A stretch of DNA of 64,000 nucleotides. Origin: Campylobacter sputorum subsp. sputorum (GTDB lineage: Bacteria > Campylobacterota > Campylobacteria > Campylobacterales > Campylobacteraceae). This document shows positions 40,389 through 49,336 of the stretch, one piece after another; the stretch's first letter is position 1; each line of letters begins with the position of its first letter. The translations under genes were made by a program, and so were the position numbers. The DNA lies in assembly GCF_008245005.1 (NCBI RefSeq), contig NZ_CP043427.1, positions 1,488,001 to 1,552,000 of the forward strand, written 5' to 3'. The notes under the pieces are model-generated. The model searched no databases. It saw only the letters and a program-made list of their open reading frames with translations, and had not been told where the DNA came from.

Positions 40389-41693
40389 TTAAAGTATAAA
40401 AAATGCTATAACAGCTGTTGAAATAAGCATTCCTAAAAATGTTCTTTTTGCAAGTTCGACTGGATTTGCCATTGCAATTCCTGCACAAACTATACAAGCT
40501 CCAGCTATCGGAGAAGCGCTTCTTCCAAGGCTTCCTGCTATCTCAGCTGCCATTCCGAGTTTATCTTGTGCAAAACCAAGATCAGCTGCATGAACTGTAA
40601 TGGCGGTATTAAACGCCATAGTTGCAGCATCACCTGATCCTGTAACAACACCCATGATAAATGGTATAAAAGTTCCACCAAATTTAACATAAGTTTGTTC
40701 ATGTTTTAAAAACTCTATAACCCAATCTATAGCTCCACAAGCCTTAAGTCCAGCAACAAAAACACCAGCAGCTATAATAATACCCATTATTTCCGCATAT
40801 GCACTTCCCATACCATTAAAAAACTCTTTTGTGATTTTTTGAGGATCTGTCCATGTAGCAAAAATAGATATAATAGCACCCAAAATCATTGCTTCAGCAA
40901 CGCCCATCTTTGTCCATTTTAAAAACTGAGTATCACTTAAGTCTGTTCCACCAATTACCAAAATTGCAAGTGGAATTATAGGCATCAAAGCATAAAGAGG
41001 ATTAGCTTTATTAATTGCATCGTCTTTACCATTAGTTTTAATTGTATAATCTTTGGTTTTATCATAATCTTTTAAAATTATCGCCATTAAAGAAATACAA
41101 ATAACAACTATTACAAGAGAAACAAAGGCATTAGGCATCTGAACCTTTATAACATCTTGAACTGTATAAGCTGCATTCCCAGACTTTACAACCAAATCCG
41201 TTACATAAATATTATGTGAAGCTCCTGGACTTAAAACTGAACCAAAAGTTCCAGCAAGAACTGAAGCTGCAGCCATAGAAGGGCGAACGCCTGAAGCCAT
41301 CAAAAGCGGTATCAAAGTTGCACCAACAGCAGCAGAACACCCAGCAGCTGATGGAATGGCAATATTTATAAAATATGTCAAAATTGTAGCTAATGGAATT
41401 AAAAAAAATCCCAAGTTTTTAATAGGTTTTGTAAGAACAGCCACTAAATGCTGATCGCATTTTGTAACTTTCATAACATAGGCAAAACCCATACTAGCAC
41501 ATATTGCCTTTATCAAATTTGCATTTGTCATTGATTTTGTAAAAGCCGCAAATGCGCTCATTGGCTGCAAACAAATCACACAAAGTATCAATCCAACACC
41601 TATTAAAACAGTCTTTGTATCGCGTTTTTTAATAAGCAGGAAAACAACTGCAAATATACCAACAAGCGATAAAAATAGTTTTAAAGACTCCAT
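40389..41693 (-). CDS. dcuC: C4-dicarboxylate transporter DcuC
   Basis: A 434-residue polytopic inner-membrane protein of the DcuC family (anaerobic C4-dicarboxylate carriers, mainly succinate efflux). Motifs: INIAIPSAAGCSAAVGATLIP, SVLSPGASHNIYV, and MGVVTGSGDAATMAFNTAIT near the C-terminal half. It lies between peptidase genes and would export succinate produced by fumarate respiration on aspartate, or take up dicarboxylates. Confidence 0.9.
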   Translation of the reverse strand: MESLKLFLSLVGIFAVVFLLIKKRDTKTVLIGVGLILCVICLQPMSAFAAFTKSMTNANLIKAICASMGFAYVMKVTKCDQHLVAVLTKPIKNLGFFLIPLATILTYFINIAIPSAAGCSAAVGATLIPLLMASGVRPSMAAASVLAGTFGSVLSPGASHNIYVTDLVVKSGNAAYTVQDVIKVQMPNAFVSLVIVVICISLMAIILKDYDKTKDYTIKTNGKDDAINKANPLYALMPIIPLAILVIGGTDLSDTQFLKWTKMGVAEAMILGAIISIFATWTDPQKITKEFFNGMGSAYAEIMGIIIAAGVFVAGLKACGAIDWVIEFLKHEQTYVKFGGTFIPFIMGVVTGSGDAATMAFNTAITVHAADLGFAQDKLGMAAEIAGSLGRSASPIAGACIVCAGIAMANPVELAKRTFLGMLISTAVIAFFIL

Positions 41694-41717
41694 AAAAACT
41701 CCTTTTATTTTAAATTA

Positions 41718-42419
41718 TTAAATTTTAAATTTCTCACCAACTTTTAAAATTTGAACATCTTTTTGATACTCAAATTTATAAATTTCTTCTGCTAAACCAC
41801 AAATTTTACACTCACCATTATTTATCTCAAGCCAAGTTCCTTCCGGTAAAGCATAGATTATCTCGCTAGGATTTGCTATCAAAAACTCTTCCAACCTTTC
41901 TTCTCTGCTTTCTCCATTGTGTCCAGAAATTTTGCCGCTTATGAAATGCGGATTTATCTGATATGGAAAAATTCCTAGTGTATCAAAGCTTTTTGGCATA
42001 ATTATAGGCATATCATTTGTCGTCATCATAGTTTTTCCAGCTATATTTGCACCGGCTGACCAACCAAAATAATTTGCCCCATTTTCCACAGCGTCTCTTA
42101 TCTCATCAAGTAAATCAAATTTATAAAGCTCATGCATAAGCATAAAGGTATTTCCACCACCAACTGCGATAGTTTTAGCCCCTCTTATGGCTGCTTTTTT
42201 ATCCTCATAGCGGTGAATAGACTTAATATTTTTAGTTTTTAATCTATCTATTACCTTTTCTTCATACTCATCATTTGTCCTTCTAACACCAGCATATGGG
42301 ATAAAAAGAATCTCTTCTTTATAATCATCGCCTAAAAAATCTTTTATAGGATTTTTACAATGCCTGAGATATCCGCTATCTTGGTAACTTGAAGCACTAA
42401 AAAGCAAAGCTCTTTTCAT
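41718..42419 (-). CDS. pepE: Alpha-aspartyl dipeptidase PepE
   Basis: A 233-residue S51-family serine peptidase that specifically splits dipeptides with N-terminal Asp. The nucleophile is S121 in GWSAGAN, and the family's His is in NPHFIS, with GGGNTF ahead (88-92). Length agrees with E. coli PepE (229). In the middle of the dcuC/abgA cluster, its release of free aspartate fits the neighbouring aspartate pathway. Confidence 0.92.
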   Translation of the reverse strand: MKRALLFSASSYQDSGYLRHCKNPIKDFLGDDYKEEILFIPYAGVRRTNDEYEEKVIDRLKTKNIKSIHRYEDKKAAIRGAKTIAVGGGNTFMLMHELYKFDLLDEIRDAVENGANYFGWSAGANIAGKTMMTTNDMPIIMPKSFDTLGIFPYQINPHFISGKISGHNGESREERLEEFLIANPSEIIYALPEGTWLEINNGECKICGLAEEIYKFEYQKDVQILKVGEKFKI

Positions 42420-42429
42420 AATGTTTCCC

Positions 42430-43740
42430 TTATTTTGAATTTAGCTTATAACTAGCTCTTAAAAACATATCAACTCCAGCAAGCATAGAGTCTTCATTTA
42501 TATCAAATTTAGAGTTATGATGACCCGCTTTAAGATCTGTTCCTATCATCATATATCCACTTTTTCCACCATTTTTTTGAACACTATGCATAAAATGAGC
42601 AAAATCTTCACAAGCACCAAAATCTTTTTCTTTTATAATCTCTCCAGTGATAAAAGGCGAAGTTTTAGCAAGTTCATAAATCATACTACTTACTTCTTTA
42701 TCTGTATCGCCACCTGCTGTGCCACCTGTGATTTTTATATCACTGCTAACTCCATAAATTTCACTTACACCCTTTATGATATCTTTACATCTAGCAAACA
42801 TAAATTCATTAAGTTCAGTTGTTTCGCCCCTTGTTTCACAAGCTAAATACCCGTTTGGCGCTATTACATTTCTACCTTCTCCTGCACGCAAAACACCGAC
42901 ATTTACACGAGTTACACCGCTAGAATGACGAGTAATTCCGTGCATATTAAGGGCCATCTGTGAAGCTGCAAGAAGAGCGTTTTTACCATCTTGTGGTGCT
43001 CCTGCTGCGTGAGCAGAAACTCCATTTATCGTTACATCAAATTTAGTTGTAGCTAGAAGTTTATTGCCGCCACAAATTATAGATCCTATTTTATCGGCTT
43101 GAAATCCCATATGAGCACCAAGTAAGAAATCTATGCCATCACAAACACCAGCTTTTTCCATAGCTACAGCTCCTCTTGTGCCCTCTTCTGCTGTTTGGAA
43201 AATAAACCTAAATTTACCGCTAAAATCATCTAAATTCTCAGCTATTAATTTTGCTAAAGTTAGTCCCATAGTAATGTGAGAATCATGACCGCAAGCATGA
43301 GTAATTCCTTTTATATCAGAACAAAAACCTTCTTTAAATGGTCTATGATTATCATCGTTACTTTCAGTAACATCAACGCCATCTATATCAAATCTAAATG
43401 CGACAAGTTTTCCACTTCTGCCAGTATCAATCTCAGCCACTAAGCCAGTTAAACCATCTTCCATAACATCTAGGTATTTGATTTGATTATCGTTTAGCAA
43501 ATTTTTTGCTCTTTTTATAGCTTCTTTGCATGCCTCTTTTGTGCCAAGACCTTGCCTAGCATCAGGCTTTACAACCTCTCTACCCATTTTTAGTTTATAA
43601 CCAAGTTTGCTTAACTTATCTGCAATAACAGCTGTAGTAAAAAAAGTAAAAAAACCAGTCTCTGGATGTGAATGAAAAAATCTACGAGTTTTAATCATTT
43701 CATCTTTTAAACTTAAAACCATATTTGCAATCTTATCCAT
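42430..43740 (-). CDS. M20 amidohydrolase, AbgA-like (aminobenzoyl-glutamate or similar N-acyl amino acid hydrolase)
   Basis: A 436-residue zinc amidohydrolase of peptidase family M20D. It has RRFFHSHPETGFFTFFT (19-35), FRFDIDGVD, THACGHDSHI, QTAEEGTRGA with the catalytic Glu, and a lid domain with SAHAAGAPQDGKNAL. The long insert early on (REVVKPDARQGLGTKEACKE) is the form of AbgA. The AbgA partner AbgB is not next to it, so the substrate may be another N-acyl-glutamate or aspartate. First gene of the four-gene peptide operon; divergent from the asparaginase. Confidence 0.82.
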   Translation of the reverse strand: MDKIANMVLSLKDEMIKTRRFFHSHPETGFFTFFTTAVIADKLSKLGYKLKMGREVVKPDARQGLGTKEACKEAIKRAKNLLNDNQIKYLDVMEDGLTGLVAEIDTGRSGKLVAFRFDIDGVDVTESNDDNHRPFKEGFCSDIKGITHACGHDSHITMGLTLAKLIAENLDDFSGKFRFIFQTAEEGTRGAVAMEKAGVCDGIDFLLGAHMGFQADKIGSIICGGNKLLATTKFDVTINGVSAHAAGAPQDGKNALLAASQMALNMHGITRHSSGVTRVNVGVLRAGEGRNVIAPNGYLACETRGETTELNEFMFARCKDIIKGVSEIYGVSSDIKITGGTAGGDTDKEVSSMIYELAKTSPFITGEIIKEKDFGACEDFAHFMHSVQKNGGKSGYMMIGTDLKAGHHNSKFDINEDSMLAGVDMFLRASYKLNSK

Positions 43741-43887
43741 CTCATTCCTCCTTTTTTATTGACTATTTAACTCATTATATAGTTTTAAATCTTAAATAAA
43801 AGTAATATTTTTAAAATTAAGATTTTTTTAATTTTTATATAATATAATCCAACCATATGCTATAACATAAAAACAAAAGGATGACAA

Positions 43888-44922
43888 ATGCGTAAATTTC
43901 TACTTATTTTATTATTATGCGTTGGTGGTTTTGCAAAACCAAATGTCTATATACTAGCAACTGGTGGCACTATAGCAGGAGTTGCTAAAAGCAATACCGA
44001 CAAAGAATACAAAGCCGGAACCATAGGCGTAGAACAGCTAATAAGTGCCGTTCCTGAAATAAAAAATTTAGCAAATGTAAAAGGTGAACAATTTATAAAT
44101 ATACCATCTACAAATATGAATCCAGAAATTTGGCTAAATCTTGCTAAAAAAATAAATACACTACTAAATAGAGACGATGTTGATGGGATTGTGGTAACTC
44201 ACGGAACAGATACTATGGAAGAAACGGCGTATTTTTTAAATTTAACAATAAAAAGCAAAAAACCTGTTGTATTGGTTGGTGCTATGAGACCAGCAACAGC
44301 CATGAGTGCTGATGGGGTTTTAAATTTATACAATGCTGTTGGTGTTGCAAGCGATAAAAATAGTTTTGCAAGAGGAGTTATGGTTGTTATGAATAATGAA
44401 ATTCACCAAGCTAGGGATGTTACCAAAACAAATACAAGCGATGTTGCAACTTTTAAATCACTGAATTTTGGTAAAATAGGCTCAGTTAATTACGCAAAAG
44501 TAGAATTTACAAGCGAATTTAATAAAAAACATACAATAAATTCAGATTTTGACATTATGAAACTAGATAAACTACCACAAGTTGATATCATCTATGCTTA
44601 CGCAGGAGATAGTGATAAATTTATAAAAACTGCAATTGATAGCGGATCAAAGGGTATAATTCTTGCTGGTATGGGAAATGGAAATCCATCAAAAATAGTT
44701 TGGGATGCTTTAGCTAAAGCTAGCAAAAACGCAATAGCAGTCGTAAGAAGCTCAAGGGTTGGAAGTGGTTCAACTAGTCAAAACTCGGTAATTAATGATA
44801 AAAAATTTAACTTTATTACAGCTGATAACCTTAATCCGCAAAAAGCACGAGTATTGCTAATGCTAGCATTAAGCAAAACTCAAAACACAAATGAAATTCA
44901 AAAAATTTTTGATACTCATTAA
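43888..44922 (+). CDS. ansA: Periplasmic (type II) L-asparaginase
   Basis: A 344-residue enzyme hydrolysing asparagine (and often glutamine) to aspartate and ammonia. It has a signal peptide (MRKFLLILLLCVGGFAKPN), the first catalytic threonine in ILATGGTIAG (T28) and the second in VVTHGTDTMEET (T107, D108). Periplasmic location lets the cell use external Asn and import Asp through Dcu carriers; this is a colonisation trait in some Campylobacter strains. Divergent from the peptide operon and close to aspA functions. Confidence 0.93.
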   Translation: MRKFLLILLLCVGGFAKPNVYILATGGTIAGVAKSNTDKEYKAGTIGVEQLISAVPEIKNLANVKGEQFINIPSTNMNPEIWLNLAKKINTLLNRDDVDGIVVTHGTDTMEETAYFLNLTIKSKKPVVLVGAMRPATAMSADGVLNLYNAVGVASDKNSFARGVMVVMNNEIHQARDVTKTNTSDVATFKSLNFGKIGSVNYAKVEFTSEFNKKHTINSDFDIMKLDKLPQVDIIYAYAGDSDKFIKTAIDSGSKGIILAGMGNGNPSKIVWDALAKASKNAIAVVRSSRVGSGSTSQNSVINDKKFNFITADNLNPQKARVLLMLALSKTQNTNEIQKIFDTH

Positions 44923-44933
44923 AACTATAGCTA

Positions 44934-44972
44934 TATAATATTTGTAACTTTAAATGATATTAAAGTTACAAA
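44934..44972 (+). promoter_or_regulatory. Promoter and palindromic operator ahead of the small TA-like gene
   Basis: TATAAT (44934-44939) is followed directly by a perfect 13-bp inverted repeat TTTGTAACTTTAA / TTAAAGTTACAAA with a 6-base loop (44941-44972). The repeat would cover the transcription start, as operators of autoregulated toxin-antitoxin modules do. There is no T run after it, so a terminator for the asparaginase gene is less likely. Confidence 0.5.
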
Positions 44973-44989
44973 AATATTAAGGAGTATTT

Positions 44990-45193
44990 GTGAATACAAC
45001 AACTTTTCATTTTGAATTACCAAATGATAGGGAAGATTTGATTGAAATAGCTCAAATTTTATTAAAAACCGCTAATAATCTTAAATCAAAAATGGCAAGT
45101 AAAGATGTCCTTGATAAATTATATCAAGAAAGTTTGCAAGAATTAAAAGATCCAGAAATTAGGGCTGTCTTTAAAAGACTAAAAGATAAATAA
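44990..45193 (+). CDS. Small protein preceding the Fic/Doc gene, possible antitoxin
   Basis: A 67-residue, charged, helical protein (MNTTTFHFELPND.., ending EIRAVFKRLKDK). Its TAA stop overlaps the ATG of the Fic/Doc gene by one base, the tight order of antitoxin and toxin. I see no S-x-x-x-E-G/N anti-Fic motif, so it would not be a standard class I Fic inhibitor. The N-terminal half could be a short DNA-binding region, but I cannot assign a fold. The partner toxin is broken. Confidence 0.6.
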   Translation: MNTTTFHFELPNDREDLIEIAQILLKTANNLKSKMASKDVLDKLYQESLQELKDPEIRAVFKRLKDK

Positions 45194-45586
45194 TGCAATA
45201 TTTTGACATTTATTTTGTAGAAAAAATTCATAATTCAATCATTGATGAAATTGGCGGCATAAAAGGATATAACAAACAAAGCATTAGTTATTTAATTTCG
45301 GCATTAGATTAAATTCAAAATGATGATTTTCATCCAAATTTTATAGACAAAATTACACATTTAATTTTTGCTTGTGTAAAATTTCATCCATTTTTAGATG
45401 GAAATAAAAGAACAGCAATTCATATAAGTTATGTATTTTGCTAAATTAAATGGAATTAACTTTAATAAAGATTATTTTAAAAAAATGGAAAACATCGTTA
45501 TAAAACTTGCAGAAAATAGTTTATCAAAAGAAGGTTTAAAAGAGTTTTTAAGAATAGAATTTTTAAACAATGAAATAAAATATTAA
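45193..45586 (+). pseudogene. Fic/Doc (death-on-curing) toxin, broken
   Basis: The translation starts MQYFDIYFVEKIHNSIIDEI and contains the Fic/Doc active-site motif HPFLDGNKRTA, of the GNKR (Doc) subtype. Two lesions break it: an in-frame TAA at 45310 between SALD and IQNDDFHPNF, and a +1 shift in the TTTT run at about 45437-45440, after which the old frame goes on as AKLNGINFNKDYFKKMENI to TAA at 45584. Without lesions it would be about 130 residues, normal for Doc-type toxins. So the toxin is surely inactive while the putative antitoxin stays open. Confidence 0.85.
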
Positions 45587-45682
45587 ATTATTCAAAAATT
45601 CTAAAAATAATATTTAAAATAAAATTGCAAAAACTATGAAATATTATATAATATTTACAATCAAATTTTATAAAACACAATT

Positions 45683-46918
45683 TCACTCACTAGCTAGATC
45701 TAACATTGTTTTTTCTAGTATTTTTGCCCCTTTTATAGCATCTTCAAAATTTATGCTCTCATTTATGTTATGACTTATACCATCTTTACAAGGAACAAAA
45801 ATCATTCCAACACTCTTTGCAATGCCTTTTAAATGCATAGCATCATGCCCTGCTCCACTTGGCATTTTAAGCGAATTTATTTCTAAGTTTTTTGCATTTT
45901 CATAAAGTAAATTTATCATATCATCATCAAGTTTTACAGGTTTGTCATATGCTAATTCTTTGATATCATAACTAAAATTTAACTCTTTAGACAAACTTTT
46001 TATATAAGCTCTTAAATTTTCATTTACCAAGCCTAATGTTAATTCGTCTATATCTCTAATGTCAACACCCATTACAACTTCTCCTGGAACTACATTTAAA
46101 GCCCCAGGAATTACTCTTATATATCCAACAGTCGCTACTGCTGTTTTTTCTTTTTTTGCAAGTTCTTGTGCTTTTAAAATGATATGACTAGCCGCAATTA
46201 AAGCATCATTTCTCATATCCATAGGTGTTGCACCACTATGATCGGCTCTTGCTTTTATATTTAGCTCAAAACGAATCGGTGCTGCTATACCAGTAACTAT
46301 GCCAACACTAAAACCTTTTTGCTCAAGCACTCTACCTTGCTCTATATGAAGTTCTATATAACTTTTATATGTGTTATCTTTTAAAATAGATTTTTGTAAA
46401 TTTTCAGGCATTAAACCGAAATTTTTCATAGCTTGAAAAACTGAAATTTCATTATCATCTTTTAATTCTTTAACTCTATCAAGACTAAGTTTTCCACTTA
46501 CTATTTTACTTCCAATTGTTGCCATTTTAAATCTACTCGATTCTTCACAAACAAAAACTATAAGCTCAAGTGGTCTTTTAATTTTAATGCCACTTTCTTT
46601 TATACTCATAATAGCCTCAAGTCCTGCCATAACGCCCAAAGTTCCATCATAAAATCCACCCTTTGGAACACTATCTATATGCGATCCAACGCTTACTGCA
46701 GGTAAATTTGGATCTATAACATTATCAAATTTAGCAAAAATATTTCCAACTGTATCTATCCTTACTTTTAATCCAGCATTTTTCATCAAATTTATTAAAA
46801 ATTCTCTTGCATTTTTATCCTCATTACTAAAAGCAAGTCTAGTTAAACCGCCACCATCTAAAGCACCAAATTTAGAAATTTCATCAAAATTCTCTTTAAA
46901 TCTTTTTTCATTTATCAT
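45683..46918 (-). CDS. M20 N-carbamoyl-L-amino-acid hydrolase / allantoate amidohydrolase family
   Basis: A 411-residue zinc enzyme of the HyuC/AllC type. Motifs: GSHIDSVPKGGFYDG (metal site), FVCEESSRF, ELHIEQGRVLE, ADHSGATPMDMRNDAL (dimerisation domain) and a C-terminal PSGAGHDAMHL with the last ligand. The start at 46918 is taken for its AAGGATTAACT upstream. Members split carbamoyl groups from N-carbamoyl amino acids or ureido compounds. It stands alone and divergent from pyrB, whose product is itself an N-carbamoyl amino acid (carbamoyl-aspartate), which suggests but does not prove a link. Confidence 0.87.
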   Translation of the reverse strand: MINEKRFKENFDEISKFGALDGGGLTRLAFSNEDKNAREFLINLMKNAGLKVRIDTVGNIFAKFDNVIDPNLPAVSVGSHIDSVPKGGFYDGTLGVMAGLEAIMSIKESGIKIKRPLELIVFVCEESSRFKMATIGSKIVSGKLSLDRVKELKDDNEISVFQAMKNFGLMPENLQKSILKDNTYKSYIELHIEQGRVLEQKGFSVGIVTGIAAPIRFELNIKARADHSGATPMDMRNDALIAASHIILKAQELAKKEKTAVATVGYIRVIPGALNVVPGEVVMGVDIRDIDELTLGLVNENLRAYIKSLSKELNFSYDIKELAYDKPVKLDDDMINLLYENAKNLEINSLKMPSGAGHDAMHLKGIAKSVGMIFVPCKDGISHNINESINFEDAIKGAKILEKTMLDLASE

Positions 46919-46996
46919 AGTTAATCCTTTTAGTAAATTTAAATTTATCAATTAGTTTAATTGTATCAAATTTAATAAATTTATAAACTTAAAATT

Positions 46997-47016
46997 TTTT
47001 TAAGCAGAAATATAAT
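46997..47016 (+). promoter_or_regulatory. Promoter of pyrBC
   Basis: TTTTTTAAGCAGAAA then TATAAT (47011-47016), a good Campylobacter sigma70 match, 33 bases before the pyrB ATG. Confidence 0.6.
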
Positions 47017-47048
47017 AAAATTGCTAAATCCATTTTACGAGGTTAAAA

Positions 47049-47987
47049 ATGACCTACACACAAAAAGATCTCATAAGCACACAAAACCTTACAAAAGAAG
47101 ATATATTTTCTTTTTTAAATTTAGCTGATAAATTTAAAAATTTAAACAAACAACCAAATAAAAAAGATAATTTGCTTGTTGGAAAAACAGTTATAAATGT
47201 TTTTTTTGAAAACTCAACGCGAACTAGAACCTCTTTTGAAATAGCCGCGAAAAGACTTGGAGCGGACGCTATAAATTTCGTAGGCTCAAATAGTAGCACC
47301 AAAAAGGGTGAAACACTAATTGATACTATAAAAAACCTTGAAGCTATGAGAAGTGATATTTTCGTAGTGCGTCATGATTGCTCTGGCGTAGCTAAGTTTA
47401 TAGCAGAAAATACCGATGTTTGCGTAGTAAATGCAGGAGATGGATTAAACGAACACCCATCACAAGCACTTCTTGATCTTTATACTATAAGAGAACAAAG
47501 AGGAAATTTAGATAATTTAACAGTAGCCATAATAGGCGATGTTTTCCATAGTAGAGTTGCAAGATCAAACATTTGGGCGATGCAAACACTTGGCATAAAA
47601 TTAAAAATTTTCGCCCCTCCTATAATGATGCCTCAAGGCATGGAAGCACTAGGCTGCCAAATTTGCAAAAGTATGGAAGAAGCTATTGAGAGAAGCGATG
47701 TTTTAATAATGCTTAGAATTCAGCTCGAAAGACAAGATGGAAGTGCTAAATTTCCATCCATTAGAGAGTATTCAAAATATTTTGGATTAACAAAGAAAAA
47801 AATGCAACACGCAAAAGATGGTCTTATGATACTTCATCCAGGACCGATAAACCGCGGCGTTGAAGTTGATAGCAATGTAGCCGATGATAAAAGATTTTCA
47901 CATATTTTAAACCAAGTTGAAAACGGCGTTGCTATAAGAATGGCTATACTTAGCACACTTGATCAAAACAGATACAAAGGCAAATGA
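47049..47987 (+). CDS. pyrB: Aspartate carbamoyltransferase catalytic subunit
   Basis: Second step of pyrimidine synthesis: carbamoyl phosphate plus aspartate to N-carbamoyl-aspartate. The 312-residue product has the carbamoyl-phosphate motif FENSTRTRTSFE, the HPSQALLDL element and the C-terminal HPGPINRGVE loop. No regulatory pyrI is present, as usual in Campylobacter. Its stop overlaps the pyrC start (ATGATGA), so they are translationally coupled. Confidence 0.95.
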   Translation: MTYTQKDLISTQNLTKEDIFSFLNLADKFKNLNKQPNKKDNLLVGKTVINVFFENSTRTRTSFEIAAKRLGADAINFVGSNSSTKKGETLIDTIKNLEAMRSDIFVVRHDCSGVAKFIAENTDVCVVNAGDGLNEHPSQALLDLYTIREQRGNLDNLTVAIIGDVFHSRVARSNIWAMQTLGIKLKIFAPPIMMPQGMEALGCQICKSMEEAIERSDVLIMLRIQLERQDGSAKFPSIREYSKYFGLTKKKMQHAKDGLMILHPGPINRGVEVDSNVADDKRFSHILNQVENGVAIRMAILSTLDQNRYKGK

Positions 47988-49267
47988 TGAAAACCCTTAT
48001 AAAAAATGCAGTTATAGTAAATAGCGATGAGACAATAAAAGCCAATATATTACTAGAAGACGAGATTATATCTCAAATCACAAATGAAGAAAAAATAGCT
48101 GATAAAACCATAGACGCAAGCGGACTTTTTGTTGTGCCTGGGCTAATTGATATGCATACTCATTTTAGAGACCCCGGGCAGGAATACAAAGACGACATTA
48201 TAAGTTGCTCTGAAACAGCTATTGCTGGTGGCGTAACTACGGCTATGTGTATGGCAAACACAACGCCCATAAATGACAACGCATCCATTACAAGACAAAT
48301 GATAGCAAAAGCTAAAGCAAGAGGACTCATAGACTTGCTTCCAATAGGCGCCATATCAAAAGGTTTTAATGGCGATGCGATAGTAGAAATGGGCGATATG
48401 ATAGAAGCTGGAGCGGTTGCATTTAGCGACGATGGATTGCCGGTTAGCAGTAGCTTAGTTATGCGCTCAGCTCTTGAATACTCGGCGCACTTTGGATCTT
48501 TTGTCATAAATCACTCTGAAGATTGCTCACTTTGTAGGCATGGCGTTATGAATGAAGGCAAAGTTGCAGCTAAACTTGGATTAAAAGGTATGCCAAAAGA
48601 GCAAGAAGAGATAATGATATCAAGGGATTTGCTTCTTGCAAAATTAACAGGCGGTCATATCCATGTGGCTCATGTGAGTTCTGCTTGGTCGCTAAAACTT
48701 ATACAAATGGCTAAAAATGAGGGTATAAATGTAACCTGTGAAGTTACACCTCATCACTTTACTTTTAGTGAAGAAGAGCTTTACGACTATAATACTGCCT
48801 TTAAAATGTCTCCTCCACTTCGCACAAATGAAGATATAATTAGTATTAAAAATGGTTTAAAAAGTGGCTTGATAGATGTCATAGCAACAGATCACGCACC
48901 ACATAGTTGGGACGATAAATTTATAGAATTTGATAAAGCTCCTTTTGGCATACTTGGGCTTCAAACGCTAATTCCGCTTACTTTAAAATTAGTTGAAGAA
49001 GGTGTGATTAGTATGCAAAAATTTGTAGAGCTTACTAGCACTAATGCTGCTAAAATTTTGCGTATAAAAAACAAAGGGAAAATAGCTCCAAATTTCTTAG
49101 CCGATATTACTATAATAGATCCAAATTTAGAATATATCTATGATGAAAATTTAAACAAATCAAAATCTACAAATTCTCCTCTTTTTGGCAAAAAATTAAA
49201 AGGTAGTGCAGTTAAAACTATAAAAAATGGCAAAATAGTATTTGATTTTCCAAATGTTATAGAATAA
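47984..49267 (+). CDS. pyrC: Dihydroorotase
   Basis: Third step of pyrimidine synthesis, cyclising carbamoyl-aspartate. The 427-residue amidohydrolase is the class I (PyrC-2/AllB-like) form: metal motif DMHTHFRDPGQE, HVAHVSSAWS, CEVTPHHFTF, and the catalytic Asp in ATDHAPHSW. It ends with an allantoinase-type beta domain (LFGKKLKGSAVKTIKNGKIVF). Coupled to pyrB. Confidence 0.94.
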   Translation: MMKTLIKNAVIVNSDETIKANILLEDEIISQITNEEKIADKTIDASGLFVVPGLIDMHTHFRDPGQEYKDDIISCSETAIAGGVTTAMCMANTTPINDNASITRQMIAKAKARGLIDLLPIGAISKGFNGDAIVEMGDMIEAGAVAFSDDGLPVSSSLVMRSALEYSAHFGSFVINHSEDCSLCRHGVMNEGKVAAKLGLKGMPKEQEEIMISRDLLLAKLTGGHIHVAHVSSAWSLKLIQMAKNEGINVTCEVTPHHFTFSEEELYDYNTAFKMSPPLRTNEDIISIKNGLKSGLIDVIATDHAPHSWDDKFIEFDKAPFGILGLQTLIPLTLKLVEEGVISMQKFVELTSTNAAKILRIKNKGKIAPNFLADITIIDPNLEYIYDENLNKSKSTNSPLFGKKLKGSAVKTIKNGKIVFDFPNVIE

Positions 49268-49336
49268 GAATTTGCATTATATGCTTATTTTTTGCTATAA
49301 TAAAATATTGTAATAATCATTAAAAAAGGGTTTTAA

